Shown: positions 46,219 through 55,540, counted from the stretch's first letter. The stretch: DNA of 64,000 nt from Pseudomonadota bacterium (GCA_963205315.1 CAUJIO010000056.1:1-64000); one strand, 5' to 3'. Numbers and translations: made by a program. Notes: a model not told the origin generated them from the sequence alone.

Positions 46219-46260
46219 AAAAGCGTGGATGGGTTGGCGGGGGTAAATAGGAGAACCAGA

Positions 46261-46713
46261 ATGAACATTGGTGAAGTGTCTGCCGCATCCGGCGTCTCCG
46301 CAAAGATGATCCGTTATTATGAACAGATTGGCCTGCTAAGGGCTGCAGCCCGAAGCCCGGCAGGGTATCGACTGTACAGCGCGACGGATGTTCACGACCT
46401 GAGCTTCATTCGCCGTGCCCGCGATCTGGGGTTTACAGTGGAGCAGATTGGCGAACTGCTTGAGCTCTGGCGCGACCGGAACAGAGCGAGTGCCGACGTG
46501 AGACGCATCGCGTCGCAGCATCTTGAGAGGCTTGAACGGAAGATGGCCGAAATCAGGGAAATGACGGACGCCCTCAAATTTCTTGTTAATCACTGCCGCG
46601 GCAATCATCGCCCCGACTGTCCAATCATCGAAGAACTGGCTCGAAAGTCGATTGAGGCAGAGGAGACCAGAGCGACCTCGCAGCTTGGAAGAGGATTCAA
46701 AAAACTGGAGTGA
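46261..46713 (+). CDS. cueR: Cu(I)-responsive regulator CueR (HmrR)
   Basis: 150 residues of the MerR family. MNIGEVSAASGVSAKMIRYYEQIGLL is the typical start, and the copper-binding cysteines C112 and C120 (HCRGNHRPDC) fall at exactly the E. coli CueR positions. Senses cytoplasmic Cu(I) and activates 19-bp-spacer promoters; the copA and copZ promoters carry matching sites. The preceding in-frame codons are leaderless sequence after copA. Confidence 0.94.
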   Translation: MNIGEVSAASGVSAKMIRYYEQIGLLRAAARSPAGYRLYSATDVHDLSFIRRARDLGFTVEQIGELLELWRDRNRASADVRRIASQHLERLERKMAEIREMTDALKFLVNHCRGNHRPDCPIIEELARKSIEAEETRATSQLGRGFKKLE

Positions 46714-46767
46714 GTTTGAGCCAAATCAAGGTTCAGCCATAATCCGCGTGTTCATGTGCAATTCGGA

Positions 46768-47130
46768 ATGATCAGAGTATTTACCATGGCCCTCGCCTTT
46801 ATGGCGCTGGCAGTCCTCGCTATCGGCACGATGACTGTGCCGAGCACTGCGGCTGGTTGCGACGCTCAGGGACATATCGGACATTCTCTGGCCCGTGAGC
46901 ATACTCTCGGCGACTTGCCGGATTGTCGCGGATCCGCGTCGCATTCCGGCGTTCCATGTCCTGCTGTAAGCCTTTGTGGCGCTGCCCCCTGCATTCCTGC
47001 GATGTGGCATTCCACGCAGCAACTTGCCGGCCGGTTTTCTCAGAGCACGCTCTTTTCGCCGCCGGATGACCTGCGACTCGCAGAATGGAAGCTGGCCCCC
47101 CCGATAAAGCCGCCTCGCCTTTTGGGCTGA
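46768..47130 (+). CDS. small secreted Cys/His-rich protein, candidate CutF-like copper leader
   Basis: 120 residues from MIRVFTMALAFMAL: signal peptide, a His/Cys-rich centre (GHIGHSLAREHTLGDLPDC and CPAVSLCGAAPC) and a Pro-rich end LAPPIKPPRLLG. The multicopper oxidase starts 72 bp later. In Rhodobacter capsulatus, CutF is a small copper-sensing leader located right before the multicopper oxidase CutO; this gene has the same size, position and Pro-rich end (inference by analogy). The first Met at 46756 is also possible. Confidence 0.72.
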   Translation: MIRVFTMALAFMALAVLAIGTMTVPSTAAGCDAQGHIGHSLAREHTLGDLPDCRGSASHSGVPCPAVSLCGAAPCIPAMWHSTQQLAGRFSQSTLFSPPDDLRLAEWKLAPPIKPPRLLG

Positions 47131-47202
47131 CTCTTCTGAGTGAACCTTGAAGTTCGATTTCCCTGGCCCGGGTTAGGGCGGCTCTATGGAAAGACAAATC
47201 AC

Positions 47203-48672
47203 ATGAATCGCAGGACTCTTCTGGCCGGCGCTGCTTACGCCAGCGCACTTGGACCCGCTTCCTTCCCCTTCAGGCGTGCTCGCGCTGCTGCGGCAGAAAA
47301 GCTCAACGTTGTATCCCGCACGATTGAGGTCAATGGCAGGGCAGCCACTGTCCTCGGCCTTACAGACGCTGGCAACAAGCCCGGTCTCATACTGGACGCA
47401 GGGAGCATGTTCGACATTGTTCTCGACAACAAGCTTGCCGAAGACACGATGATCCACTGGCACGGCCTGACGCCGCCCGCCGAGTTCGATGGAGTGCCGG
47501 ACCTGCCGATGCCCATCATCAAGGCTGGGGAGCAGCGGGCCTACCGCTTTCCGGTCGGTGCGGGCGGAACGCACTGGATGCACGCGCACACTCTTCAGGA
47601 GCAGCAGCTTCTTGCTGCTCCCTTGATCGTGCGCACCACGGAGGATCGCAAGGCGGATGAACAGGAAGTCGTCGTTCTCCTCCATGACTTCTCCTTCACG
47701 CCGCCGGCCGAGTTGCTTGCCGGCCTCAAAGGTAGTGCGGGATCGGCCAAGCCCGGGATGGACCACGGCGTTGCAAGCCACGGCAACTCTGACGGCGGAA
47801 TGGCCGGCATGGACATGAGCGGCATGGACATGGGTAGCGACGCCGGGGTCAATTTGTCCGTTGGCGCTGCGGGCATGGACCTCAATGACATAGAATACGA
47901 CGCCTATCTCGCGAATGACCGCACCCTTGACGATCCGGAAGTCGTACAGGTGGAGCGTGGTGGACGCGTGAGACTGCGCATCATCAACGGTGCGACCGCG
48001 ACCGGCTTCACGATCGACCTCAACGGACTGACGGGGAAACTCCTGGCAGTCGACGGTCAGGCGATTGTTCCGCTCGAGGTGCGGCAGGTACCGCTCACCA
48101 TGGGCCAGCGTGCGGACATCAGGATCGACCTGCCGAAGGAAGGGGGAGCCTTCCCGATTGTGGCACTCCGCGAAGGGAGCGTTCAGCGGACAGGGATCGT
48201 CCTGGCTACTCCCGGAGCCAAGATCGCCGGCATGTCCACTGCAACAGAAAATGCCGGCCCCGTTCTGGATCTTTCGCTGGAGTCGCGTATCCAGGCGCAA
48301 CAGACACTCGTGGCCAAGGCAGCGGATCGCAAGCTTACCGTTCATCTGGTCGGAAACATGGCGGGGTATACCTGGGCTATGGGTGGCGACTCGTTGAAGA
48401 TCCGTTCGGGTGAACGCATCACCCTTGAGATGATGAATATGTCGATGATGGCACATCCCATGCATCTTCATGGCCATCACTTCCAGATTGTAGGGATCGG
48501 AGGGAAAGCGATCAACGGCGCCGTGCGTGATACAGTTCTGGTACCCCCGAACCAGTCCGTAACGATTGCCTTCGATGCCAAAAACCCAGCGAAAGCCTGG
48601 GCATTCCACTGCCATCACCTTTATCATATGGCGGCTGGCATGATCACAACTGTTGCTTACGATGGCATCTGA
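47203..48672 (+). CDS. multicopper oxidase (CutO/CopA type)
   Basis: 489 residues with a twin-Arg-like signal (MNRRTLLAGAAYASALG). The four copper motifs are present: IHWHGL, HWMHAHT, HPMHLHGHHFQ and HCHHLYHMAAGM, giving type 1, 2 and 3 centres with an axial Met. A Met-rich insert (GGMAGMDMSGMDMGSDAG) near residue 205 probably binds Cu(I). Oxidises Cu(I) to the less toxic Cu(II) in the periplasm. Follows the Cys-rich leader by 72 bp. Confidence 0.94.
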   Translation: MNRRTLLAGAAYASALGPASFPFRRARAAAAEKLNVVSRTIEVNGRAATVLGLTDAGNKPGLILDAGSMFDIVLDNKLAEDTMIHWHGLTPPAEFDGVPDLPMPIIKAGEQRAYRFPVGAGGTHWMHAHTLQEQQLLAAPLIVRTTEDRKADEQEVVVLLHDFSFTPPAELLAGLKGSAGSAKPGMDHGVASHGNSDGGMAGMDMSGMDMGSDAGVNLSVGAAGMDLNDIEYDAYLANDRTLDDPEVVQVERGGRVRLRIINGATATGFTIDLNGLTGKLLAVDGQAIVPLEVRQVPLTMGQRADIRIDLPKEGGAFPIVALREGSVQRTGIVLATPGAKIAGMSTATENAGPVLDLSLESRIQAQQTLVAKAADRKLTVHLVGNMAGYTWAMGGDSLKIRSGERITLEMMNMSMMAHPMHLHGHHFQIVGIGGKAINGAVRDTVLVPPNQSVTIAFDAKNPAKAWAFHCHHLYHMAAGMITTVAYDGI

Positions 48673-48786
48673 GAACCCTCGCCTGATCTCAAATGCTGGG
48701 TCTCGGGAAGCTGTCACACACTGGGCGTCTTCAAGAGCAAAGAGCAGCCGGGCTAACGCCCGGCTTACGCACCCGCGGCAGCAAAG

Positions 48787-49497
48787 ATGGATATGACTCG
48801 GAGACATCTGGCATTGGCTTGCGCAGTGGCATGCTTTGCAACGGGTCGTGCCGTCACATCCATCGCGCTGGCTGCAGGGCCTTCTTCCCGGCGGCATGAT
48901 AGTGACGATGCGTTTCCCATTGAACACGACGAAGTAAAGAAGATTGCGCCGGCTTTTCGACGCACCGTGATCGACTACACATCGGACGAACAGGTTGGGA
49001 CGGTGATTGTCGATCCCGGAGCAAAGTACCTTTATCTCTTATTTGAAGGCGGCAAGGCGTTGCGTTACGGCATTGGCGTCGGACGCCAAGGCTTCGAATG
49101 GTCAGGAGAGGCTTTCATCCGTAGAAAAGCCAAGTGGCCTCGCTGGACACCTCCGAAGTCCATGGTGACAAGAGATCCACTGGCAGCCAAATGGGCGGGC
49201 GGCATGCCGGGCGGTCCGGATAATCCGCTCGGAGCACGGGCCTTGTATCTTTATCAGGGCGAGGTTGACACACTTTATCGCATTCACGGAACCAACCAGC
49301 CGCAATCGATCGGCAAGGCTGTTTCGTCGGGTTGCATCCGGTTGCTCAATGCTGATATCGCGGACCTCTACAGCCGGGTGCGCCTCGGTGCGAAGGTCAT
49401 TGTGCTCCCGGTTATGCCGGCTCATCCTGAACTCATGCCGTCCGATGATTTCCGCACCAAGCGACCCCAAGGAAGCCGATCCGAGAGTATTTACTGA
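48787..49497 (+). CDS. L,D-transpeptidase (YkuD domain), copy 2
   Basis: 236 residues with signal peptide and YkuD domain; the sequence YGIGVGRQGFEWSG, NPLGARALYLYQGEVDTLYRIHGTNQPQ-like block and catalytic Cys in SSGCIRLL are clearly paralogous to copies at 26930 and 56090. The stop overlaps the ATG of the next gene (TGATG), so the two are co-translated. Cell-wall cross-linking in the periplasm. Confidence 0.92.
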   Translation: MDMTRRHLALACAVACFATGRAVTSIALAAGPSSRRHDSDDAFPIEHDEVKKIAPAFRRTVIDYTSDEQVGTVIVDPGAKYLYLLFEGGKALRYGIGVGRQGFEWSGEAFIRRKAKWPRWTPPKSMVTRDPLAAKWAGGMPGGPDNPLGARALYLYQGEVDTLYRIHGTNQPQSIGKAVSSGCIRLLNADIADLYSRVRLGAKVIVLPVMPAHPELMPSDDFRTKRPQGSRSESIY

Positions 49498-50825
49498 TGT
49501 CTTTCAAGTCGAATTCTGAGTCCAAGAGCACAGCTATGAAGCTGAATGCGTTATGCCACTGCATCACCCTTGACAGGGATCTTCTCAGCCAAGTCTTGGC
49601 CGACGAAACAGCGGATACGGCCTTGGCCGCACTCGTCCTGGAACGTGCTTCAGCGATGTTCTCAAATGTGGCTGTGTTCGCATTATCGTCAGTTCTTTCG
49701 CAGATGACCGAGGTGATCGAAGCCATTGTGAGGGTCACTCAAACGCCTTTATACCAGAAGGAAGTGTTGGAACGGGCGCCACTCTGGGCCCGTCTCGACC
49801 ATGGACCCGCTGGCGTGTTCATGGGATTTGACTTTCACGTGGGGCATGATGGCCCTCAACTGATTGAAATCAACACGAATGCTGGCGGGGCCTTCCTGAA
49901 CGCGGCGCTGAGACGCGCCCATCAGGAATGCTGTTCGCGGATGGATAGCCACGCCGGAAATCTTGGAGGTCGAAGCTTCGAACCCGCCGTCCTGAAGATG
50001 TTTGAAAGGGAGTGGCGGTCCCAGCGCAAATCAGGACGCTTGGGCAGGATCGCAATCGTTGACGACCAGCCGCAAAACCAGGCGCTTTATCCCGAGTTCC
50101 TGCTTGCGCAATCACTGTTTCGCAGGAACGGAATCGAGGCGGTCATCGCCGGTCCGGATGAACTCATCTTGGACAGCGGCAAGCTGTTGATCTCCGGAGA
50201 GCCGATTGACCTTGTCTATAATCGCCTGGTGGATTTTCAACTCAGCGCCGAACAGCATCAGGTATTGCGCCTCGGCTATGAGATGGGAGCGGCGGTCATA
50301 ACGCCAAACCCCCGCAACCACGCCCTCTACGCAGACAAGCGCAATCTGGTGCTGTTGTCCGACGCAGCCCGGCTAAGGGACTGGGGAGTAGACTCGCGCG
50401 ACCTTGAGATTCTATCGAAGGCGATCCCGAGAGCTCAGGAAGTGACGCCGACAAATGCGGATAGGATCTGGCGTGACCGCAAGAAGAGTTTTTTTAAGCC
50501 GTTTGCAGGATACGCAAGCAAAGCCGTCTACCGGGGCGATAAGGTGACGAGTGCACGCTGGGCTGAAATCCGAACGGGCGGCTATATTGCACAGGAGTTC
50601 GCCGAGCCGGGGGAGAGAATGGTCGTTCTCGATGGCGAGTTGCTAGCCCGCAAAGTTGACTTTCGCCTCTATGCCTATGAGGTAGATACTCTACTTACCG
50701 CGGCGAGGGTGTACCAAGGCCAGACAACCAACATGAGAACGCCCGGAGGTGGATTTGCTCCAGTGCTTGTGGTGGAGGATGGGGTAGGCAGCCTGACGTC
50801 ATGCGAGGCAGCAGACACTGTCTAG
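49497..50825 (+). CDS. ATP-grasp-like protein of unknown substrate
   Basis: 442 residues, no signal peptide. VFMGFDFHVGHDGPQLIEIN-type segment with a conserved Asn-rich stretch (EINTNAGGAFLNAAL) and the lysine/glycine region SFFKPFAGYASKAVYRGDK followed by YIAQEFAEPGE resemble the ATP-grasp fold, possibly of a circularly permuted ligase such as glutathionylspermidine synthase. The substrate is unknown. It is fused by overlap to an L,D-transpeptidase gene, so a peptide or cell-wall substrate is possible. Confidence 0.6.
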   Translation: MSFKSNSESKSTAMKLNALCHCITLDRDLLSQVLADETADTALAALVLERASAMFSNVAVFALSSVLSQMTEVIEAIVRVTQTPLYQKEVLERAPLWARLDHGPAGVFMGFDFHVGHDGPQLIEINTNAGGAFLNAALRRAHQECCSRMDSHAGNLGGRSFEPAVLKMFEREWRSQRKSGRLGRIAIVDDQPQNQALYPEFLLAQSLFRRNGIEAVIAGPDELILDSGKLLISGEPIDLVYNRLVDFQLSAEQHQVLRLGYEMGAAVITPNPRNHALYADKRNLVLLSDAARLRDWGVDSRDLEILSKAIPRAQEVTPTNADRIWRDRKKSFFKPFAGYASKAVYRGDKVTSARWAEIRTGGYIAQEFAEPGERMVVLDGELLARKVDFRLYAYEVDTLLTAARVYQGQTTNMRTPGGGFAPVLVVEDGVGSLTSCEAADTV

Positions 50826-51061
50826 AAGCTAGCATGTCCCGTGTGAGAGCAGCGACAAGTTTTGGTGCGATGCCCCTCACCTTGAATGCCGCGGACTGGT
50901 AGCTTGCGCCTACCTCAAAGTACAGGGTTCTTTACCATTCATTATCCATTGTGCGGCAGCCTCATTATGGCCGCGATTGCCGATGCATTCTCGCGACGGA
51001 TCTACGAGGCGATAACGGAAATTTCAGTTGCGAAGCAGAAAGAGTTTCGCTAGCAGGGCTC

Positions 51062-51475
51062 ATGGGTTTTGATGTGGGGAAATTGACGGCGTTGATGCGA
51101 TTGGTGCTCGCCATCGTATTTTTTTGCTCGTCGCTTTCCGCTTCAATCCCGAAGGCAGAGGCATCAAGTTATGCCAAGAGCGCCTCGGTTGTGGTGCTGG
51201 AGCATGATCATTCTCCAATTGGCGAGCCTGTTAGTTCCAATTCGAAGTCATCCATTTCTGAGGCCGATGTTCAGGAGTGTATTCCTGACGGAAAGTCGCA
51301 TTATGGGCATGGAACATCGTCTTCGGATTGCTGCGCAGCTGCCTGTTCTGATCTGACTACACTGCCAGCCGTGGGATACAGGGAGGCTGTTTTGTCTCTA
51401 TCCCTCTCGGACGAACTTCGCCGTTCAGTTCTCACCGTCGTCCCATATCGGTTCCTGCGCCCTCCGCGCGCATGA
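51062..51475 (+). CDS. small secreted Cys/His-rich protein, candidate copper leader
   Basis: 137 residues from the Met at 51062: signal segment (LTALMRLVLAIVFFCSSLSAS), His pairs (EHDHSPIG, HYGHGTSSSDCC) with a CxxxC (C-A-A-A-C within CCAAAC), and a Pro-Arg end RFLRPPRA. Layout matches the proteins at 20255 and 46768. The UGA stop codon is itself part of a base-paired element (51473-51535) before the next operon. Upstream 50826-51061 holds no gene. Role inferred from position. Confidence 0.7.
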   Translation: MGFDVGKLTALMRLVLAIVFFCSSLSASIPKAEASSYAKSASVVVLEHDHSPIGEPVSSNSKSSISEADVQECIPDGKSHYGHGTSSSDCCAAACSDLTTLPAVGYREAVLSLSLSDELRRSVLTVVPYRFLRPPRA

Positions 51476-51535
51476 GTTCTTAATTTTCCAGTTCGATCTG
51501 GTGGTAAGCCGCTTTTTTGCGGTCTTCTGAACTCA
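51473..51535 (+). promoter_or_regulatory. three-way-junction RNA element spanning the leader stop codon
   Basis: TGAGTTC (51473-51479, starting at the stop codon) pairs perfectly with GAACTCA (51529-51535). Inside are two hairpins: CCAG-ttcgat-CTGG and AAGCCGC-tttttt-GCGG(t)CTT. The structure ends 16 bases before the lipoprotein start at 51552, so a ribosome held at the leader end would change its folding. Seen directly; function inferred. Confidence 0.6.
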
Positions 51536-51551
51536 ACTTCGGATTTTCATC

Positions 51552-51788
51552 ATGTACCGTTTCGTCGCTGTGGCTTGGCTGCCACTGTTCATCTCTGCGT
51601 GCACGTCCACAACGAGCCCTCCTGAAGTTGCGGGGTACCGATCTCCTGCAGATGCAAGCACGGGCATTCGTAATACGCATCATCATACGCCGGTCACCGG
51701 GTACACTCACCGGAACCCGGTTGAACCTAAGTCCTGGCGTTGTGTGAACAATCCTGAAGCTGGATGCGGAGAGGGGTCGGGATCATGA
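51552..51788 (+). CDS. small lipoprotein
   Basis: 78 residues with lipobox LFISAC (Cys17) and a His-rich mature part (NTHHHTPVTGYTH) and two further cysteines in WRCVNNPEAGC. Probably outer- or inner-membrane anchored metal-binding lipoprotein. Its stop overlaps the next start by 4 bp (ATGA), so it is translated with the outer-membrane factor. Confidence 0.8.
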   Translation: MYRFVAVAWLPLFISACTSTTSPPEVAGYRSPADASTGIRNTHHHTPVTGYTHRNPVEPKSWRCVNNPEAGCGEGSGS

Positions 51789-53302
51789 AGCTGCGTCCCA
51801 AATTAAAGATGTCGGCGGCTATCTCGGCTGTATCGGTTCTTCTGACGGGTTGTGTGACTGCCGAGCAGGCGGCGATCTATTCTGATCGTGAAGCCGGGTT
51901 TTCCACTGTTTCAGCACAGGCTTCGGTCGCAACTAGAGGCAAGCAGTCGATTTGGATTCAGAACCAGGAACAGGCTCAGGAGAATGCGAACCGGGTCCAT
52001 GCTCTTATTCACAAGAAGAAGATTTCGGCGGACACAGCTGTCCAGATCGCACTTTTGAACAACAAGGGCCTGCAAGCAGCCTATGCGGAGCTCGGGCTGA
52101 GTGCAGCCGAGGCCTGGCAGCAGACCATGCTGCAGAATCCGACCGTATCAGTGGGCGTGCTCGGAATTGGTGCTCCAGGTCTTGGGTTGTTCAGAGCCAT
52201 AGAGGGTATGATTGCCAATAACCTCTTGTCGTTGGCAACGCAAAAGCGCCGCGTGGAAGTGGCGGACACGAGGTTCCGCCAGACCCAAATGAAGGCCGTC
52301 GTCGAGACGCTAAAGCTCGCAAATGAAACGCGCAGGGCCTGGATCGTCGCGGTGTCAGCATTCGAAACCATTACCTATCTGAAGCAGGCTCAGGTGGCGG
52401 CTGACGCTGCGTCGGAACTTGCGCGCAAACTTGGAGAGACCGGCGCAATCCCGAAGGCTGAGCAGGCACGAGAACAAGCATTCTATGCCGAGCTTACCGG
52501 GCAATTGGCTGAAGCAAGGCTTGCAGCGAAACTTTCGAAGGAAGAATTGACGCGATTGATGGGGCTTTGGGGCACGGACGTTGACTACCTCGTACCTGAT
52601 CGATTGCCCACGCTCCCCGTTCGGCTTGCAACGAAAGACCGCATTGAAGCGGAAGCCTTGAGGGAGCGTGTCGACTTGAAGGTTGCGAAGCTCGAACTGG
52701 AGGCGGTCGCGCAGAGTTATGGCCTGACGGAAGCAACGCGCTATGTGACCGATCTTGAACTGATTGTCGGATTCGAAGCGGAGCGGGAGATTGAGACCGA
52801 GTATGAGCTCCATCACGGCAATCTGGAGGAAACCTCAACTAAGGAAACTACCATAACGCCACAAATTGAACTTGAGTTTGTCATACCGATTTTCGACTCT
52901 GGGAAAGCGCGGATGCGGAAGGCGGAACTGTCCTACATGCAGGCTGCAAATCGTCTAGCTGAGAAGGCAGTGAACATTCGGTCGGAAGCGCGTTCTGCCT
53001 ATACCGCATATCGCTCAACCTACGACATTGCACTTCACTACAGAAATTCAGTGGTTCCATTGCGCTCCAAAATCGAACAGGAATCATTGCTGACCTACAA
53101 CGGCATGATTACCAACACCTTCGAACTTCTTGCTGACACGCGGGCCAAGACAAACTCAATCCTTCTGGCCTCAAATGCGAAAAGGGAGTTCTGGCTTGCA
53201 GAAGCCAATCTGTCTGCATCGATATTTGGCGGCGGAGGCTCGGGCGGCGCACCGAGCGATGGCGCAGCAACAGTCGCCGATTCCGGCGGCGCAGGCCACT
53301 GA
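51785..53302 (+). CDS. outer-membrane efflux channel (CusC/TolC family lipoprotein)
   Basis: 505 residues with a lipobox (SVLLTGCV). The OEP repeats are visible: ALLNNKGLQAAYAELGLSAAEAW followed by QNPTVSVG in the first half and IELEFVIPIFDSGKARMRKAEL in the second. The C-terminal Gly/Ser tail is unusual. It can serve as the exit duct for CusBA at 20674-25214, which lacks its own. In an operon with the lipoprotein and the multicopper oxidase. Confidence 0.92.
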   Translation: MKLRPKLKMSAAISAVSVLLTGCVTAEQAAIYSDREAGFSTVSAQASVATRGKQSIWIQNQEQAQENANRVHALIHKKKISADTAVQIALLNNKGLQAAYAELGLSAAEAWQQTMLQNPTVSVGVLGIGAPGLGLFRAIEGMIANNLLSLATQKRRVEVADTRFRQTQMKAVVETLKLANETRRAWIVAVSAFETITYLKQAQVAADAASELARKLGETGAIPKAEQAREQAFYAELTGQLAEARLAAKLSKEELTRLMGLWGTDVDYLVPDRLPTLPVRLATKDRIEAEALRERVDLKVAKLELEAVAQSYGLTEATRYVTDLELIVGFEAEREIETEYELHHGNLEETSTKETTITPQIELEFVIPIFDSGKARMRKAELSYMQAANRLAEKAVNIRSEARSAYTAYRSTYDIALHYRNSVVPLRSKIEQESLLTYNGMITNTFELLADTRAKTNSILLASNAKREFWLAEANLSASIFGGGGSGGAPSDGAATVADSGGAGH

Positions 53303-53316
53303 CACAGGAGACAACC

Positions 53317-54678
53317 ATGTTTAACAGACGTCATCTGCTTGGCGCCGGCGCGGCGCTTGTATCAACCACAGCCTGGGCGAAAACTTCTAACATGGGCCTG
53401 CCCGAGGCTGCCGTTATGGAGAGTGCGGCAACCCAGCCGCCTCAGGCACCAACGGCAGGGCCGGACTACAACCCGGTCGTGACCTTGAACGGTTGGTCCG
53501 CTCCCTTCCGAATTAACAACGGTGTAAAGGAATTCCATCTCGTCGCGGAGCCCGTCGAGCGCGAGATGGCTGAGGGCATGACGGCTCGACTCTGGGGTTA
53601 TAACGGTCAGTCGCCTGGCCCGACCATTGAAGCTGTAGAGGGTGACAGGGTCCGGATCTTTGTTACCAACAAACTACCTGAACACACGACGATCCATTGG
53701 CATGGAATGATCCTGCCCTCCGGCATGGATGGCGTGGGTGGTCTTTCCCAGCCCCATATTCCGGTCGGAAAGACTTTCATCTATGAGTTCGATCTCGTGA
53801 AGTCCGGCACCTTCATGTACCACCCCCACGCCGATGAGATGGTCCAGATGGCCATGGGCATGATGGGATTCTTCGTGGTTCATCCAAAGGACCCGAAATT
53901 CATGCGCGTCGACAGGGACTTTGTGTTCCTCCTCAACGCCTATGACGTTGATCCTGGCTCCTACGTGCCGAAGATCATGACTATGACTGACTTCAATCTG
54001 TGGTCATGGAACAGCCGCATCTTCCCAGGCATCGATCCGCTCGTCGTCTCCAAGAATGACCGTGTGCGGGTGAGGGTTGGCAATCTCACGATGACCAATC
54101 ATCCGATTCACATGCATGGTTATGACTTTGAGGTGACCTGCACGGATGGTGGTTGGGTCAGGCCGGAGGCAAGATGGCCCGAAGTCAGCATCGACATACC
54201 GGTAGGCGCCATGCGGGCCTATGAGTTCGATGCCAAATATGAAGGTGACTGGGCAATTCACTGCCACAAGTCTCACCACACCATGAATGCCATGGGGCAC
54301 GATGTACCGACGTTCATTGGTGTCGATAAATCAAATCTCACAAAAAAGATCCGGCGGCTTCAACCCGAATACATGCCTATGGGCACGAAGGGTATGGCCG
54401 ACATGGGTGAAATGGAGATGCCGCTGCCGGACAACACCGTTCCAATGATGACCGGATGGGGTCCGCATGGCGCACTGGAAATGGGAGGCATGTTCTCTGT
54501 CGTAAAAGTGCGGCAGGGGATCAGCGCCGGGGATTACAAGGATCCAGGTTGGTACGAGAACCCCCCGGGTACGCAGGCCTATGAGTGGACGGGCGAAATT
54601 CCCGACTTCACAAAGGCCACTGACGCCAAGACGAAGATAACGCCGCCGCCGTCCTCCAATCAGGGCGACGAAGGCTAA
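53317..54678 (+). CDS. multicopper oxidase, second copy
   Basis: 453 residues; export signal (MFNRRHLLGAGAALVSTTAWA). The copper motifs HWHG, YHPHADE, HPIHMHG and HCHKSHHTMNAMGH are all intact, so a four-copper enzyme with axial Met. The Met pairs MVQMAMGMMG, MADMGEMEM may bind Cu(I). Overall pattern is that of a CopA/CumA-like oxidase and differs from the one at 47203. ATG after GGAGA; 14 bp from the outer-membrane factor. Confidence 0.93.
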   Translation: MFNRRHLLGAGAALVSTTAWAKTSNMGLPEAAVMESAATQPPQAPTAGPDYNPVVTLNGWSAPFRINNGVKEFHLVAEPVEREMAEGMTARLWGYNGQSPGPTIEAVEGDRVRIFVTNKLPEHTTIHWHGMILPSGMDGVGGLSQPHIPVGKTFIYEFDLVKSGTFMYHPHADEMVQMAMGMMGFFVVHPKDPKFMRVDRDFVFLLNAYDVDPGSYVPKIMTMTDFNLWSWNSRIFPGIDPLVVSKNDRVRVRVGNLTMTNHPIHMHGYDFEVTCTDGGWVRPEARWPEVSIDIPVGAMRAYEFDAKYEGDWAIHCHKSHHTMNAMGHDVPTFIGVDKSNLTKKIRRLQPEYMPMGTKGMADMGEMEMPLPDNTVPMMTGWGPHGALEMGGMFSVVKVRQGISAGDYKDPGWYENPPGTQAYEWTGEIPDFTKATDAKTKITPPPSSNQGDEG

Positions 54679-54719
54679 ACCAACGACAAATTCAATTCTG
54701 AGAACTGAAGAGGGAACTT

Positions 54720-55172
54720 ATGAAAAAGATTGCTACGATATTGGCCGGCCTTGTTTTGGGCGCAGGGACAGCTCATGCAGGCGGCGCTACGACCGCAGGA
54801 CAACCTGGAAAGAAATCCGAAGTTACGCGTGTAATCAAGGTAACGATGAGTGAAACCGAAGATGGAGCGATGATTTTCTCGCCCAAGCAGTTCAAGATCA
54901 AGAAGGGTGAAACCATTCGCTTCGCGATCGTGAATAAGGGTGAGACCGATCACGAGTTCGTTCTAGATGACCATAAGGGCATGGAGAAACACAAGGCTTT
55001 GATGGAGAAATTCCCTGAAATGGAACACGCTGATCCGAATTCCATTCGTCTTGAGCCCGGTGCCAAAGGCGAAATCATTTGGAAGTTCTCAGCTTCCGGA
55101 GAATTTCAATTTGCCTGCTTGATCCCAGGACATATGGAAGCCGGTATGCACGGCCCAGTCCTGGTCAACTGA
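54720..55172 (+). CDS. cupredoxin-domain periplasmic copper protein
   Basis: 150 residues: signal peptide, then a plastocyanin/azurin-like fold with FSPKQFKIKKGETIRFAIVNKG, His in TDHEFVLDD and the C-terminal copper loop CLIPGHMEAGMHG (Cys, His, Met). It shuttles Cu or electrons, probably to or from the multicopper oxidase just upstream (41 bp). Confidence 0.92.
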   Translation: MKKIATILAGLVLGAGTAHAGGATTAGQPGKKSEVTRVIKVTMSETEDGAMIFSPKQFKIKKGETIRFAIVNKGETDHEFVLDDHKGMEKHKALMEKFPEMEHADPNSIRLEPGAKGEIIWKFSASGEFQFACLIPGHMEAGMHGPVLVN

Positions 55173-55203
55173 ATTTACAGCTTCAAACAAAAGGAAGACA
55201 GCA

Positions 55204-55485
55204 ATGAACATTACAAAGTATATGCTCGCTGCAACAGCAGTGTCGTTTATGGTGACCGGTGCTTGGGCCGCAGAGTTCACCAAGGGTGTGGTGAAAAAGG
55301 TTGATGTTAAAGCCAAGAAGGTCACGGTTATTCACGAAGAGCTCAAGAGCCTTGAAATGCCTGCCATGACCATGGTGTTCCGGACAGCTACCGATGAGAT
55401 GCTGGCATCGCTCAAGGATGGCCAAACCATCGAGTTTGTTGCGGATCGCGTGAACGGGAAGCTGACCATCACTGAGATCAAGTAA
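55204..55485 (+). CDS. CusF-like periplasmic copper-binding protein
   Basis: 93 residues: signal (to about 22), small beta-barrel. Ligands align with E. coli CusF: H44 for H36, M55 for M47 and M57 for M49. The position of the Cu-stacking Trp44 of CusF is M52 here (EMPAMTMVF). It hands Cu(I) to CusB/CusA. Follows the cupredoxin gene by 31 bp. Confidence 0.9.
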   Translation: MNITKYMLAATAVSFMVTGAWAAEFTKGVVKKVDVKAKKVTVIHEELKSLEMPAMTMVFRTATDEMLASLKDGQTIEFVADRVNGKLTITEIK

Positions 55486-55540
55486 GCCAACTGATACCGG
55501 CAGAGTATAGAGCTCTGCTGGTGTCACCTACACAAAGCTG

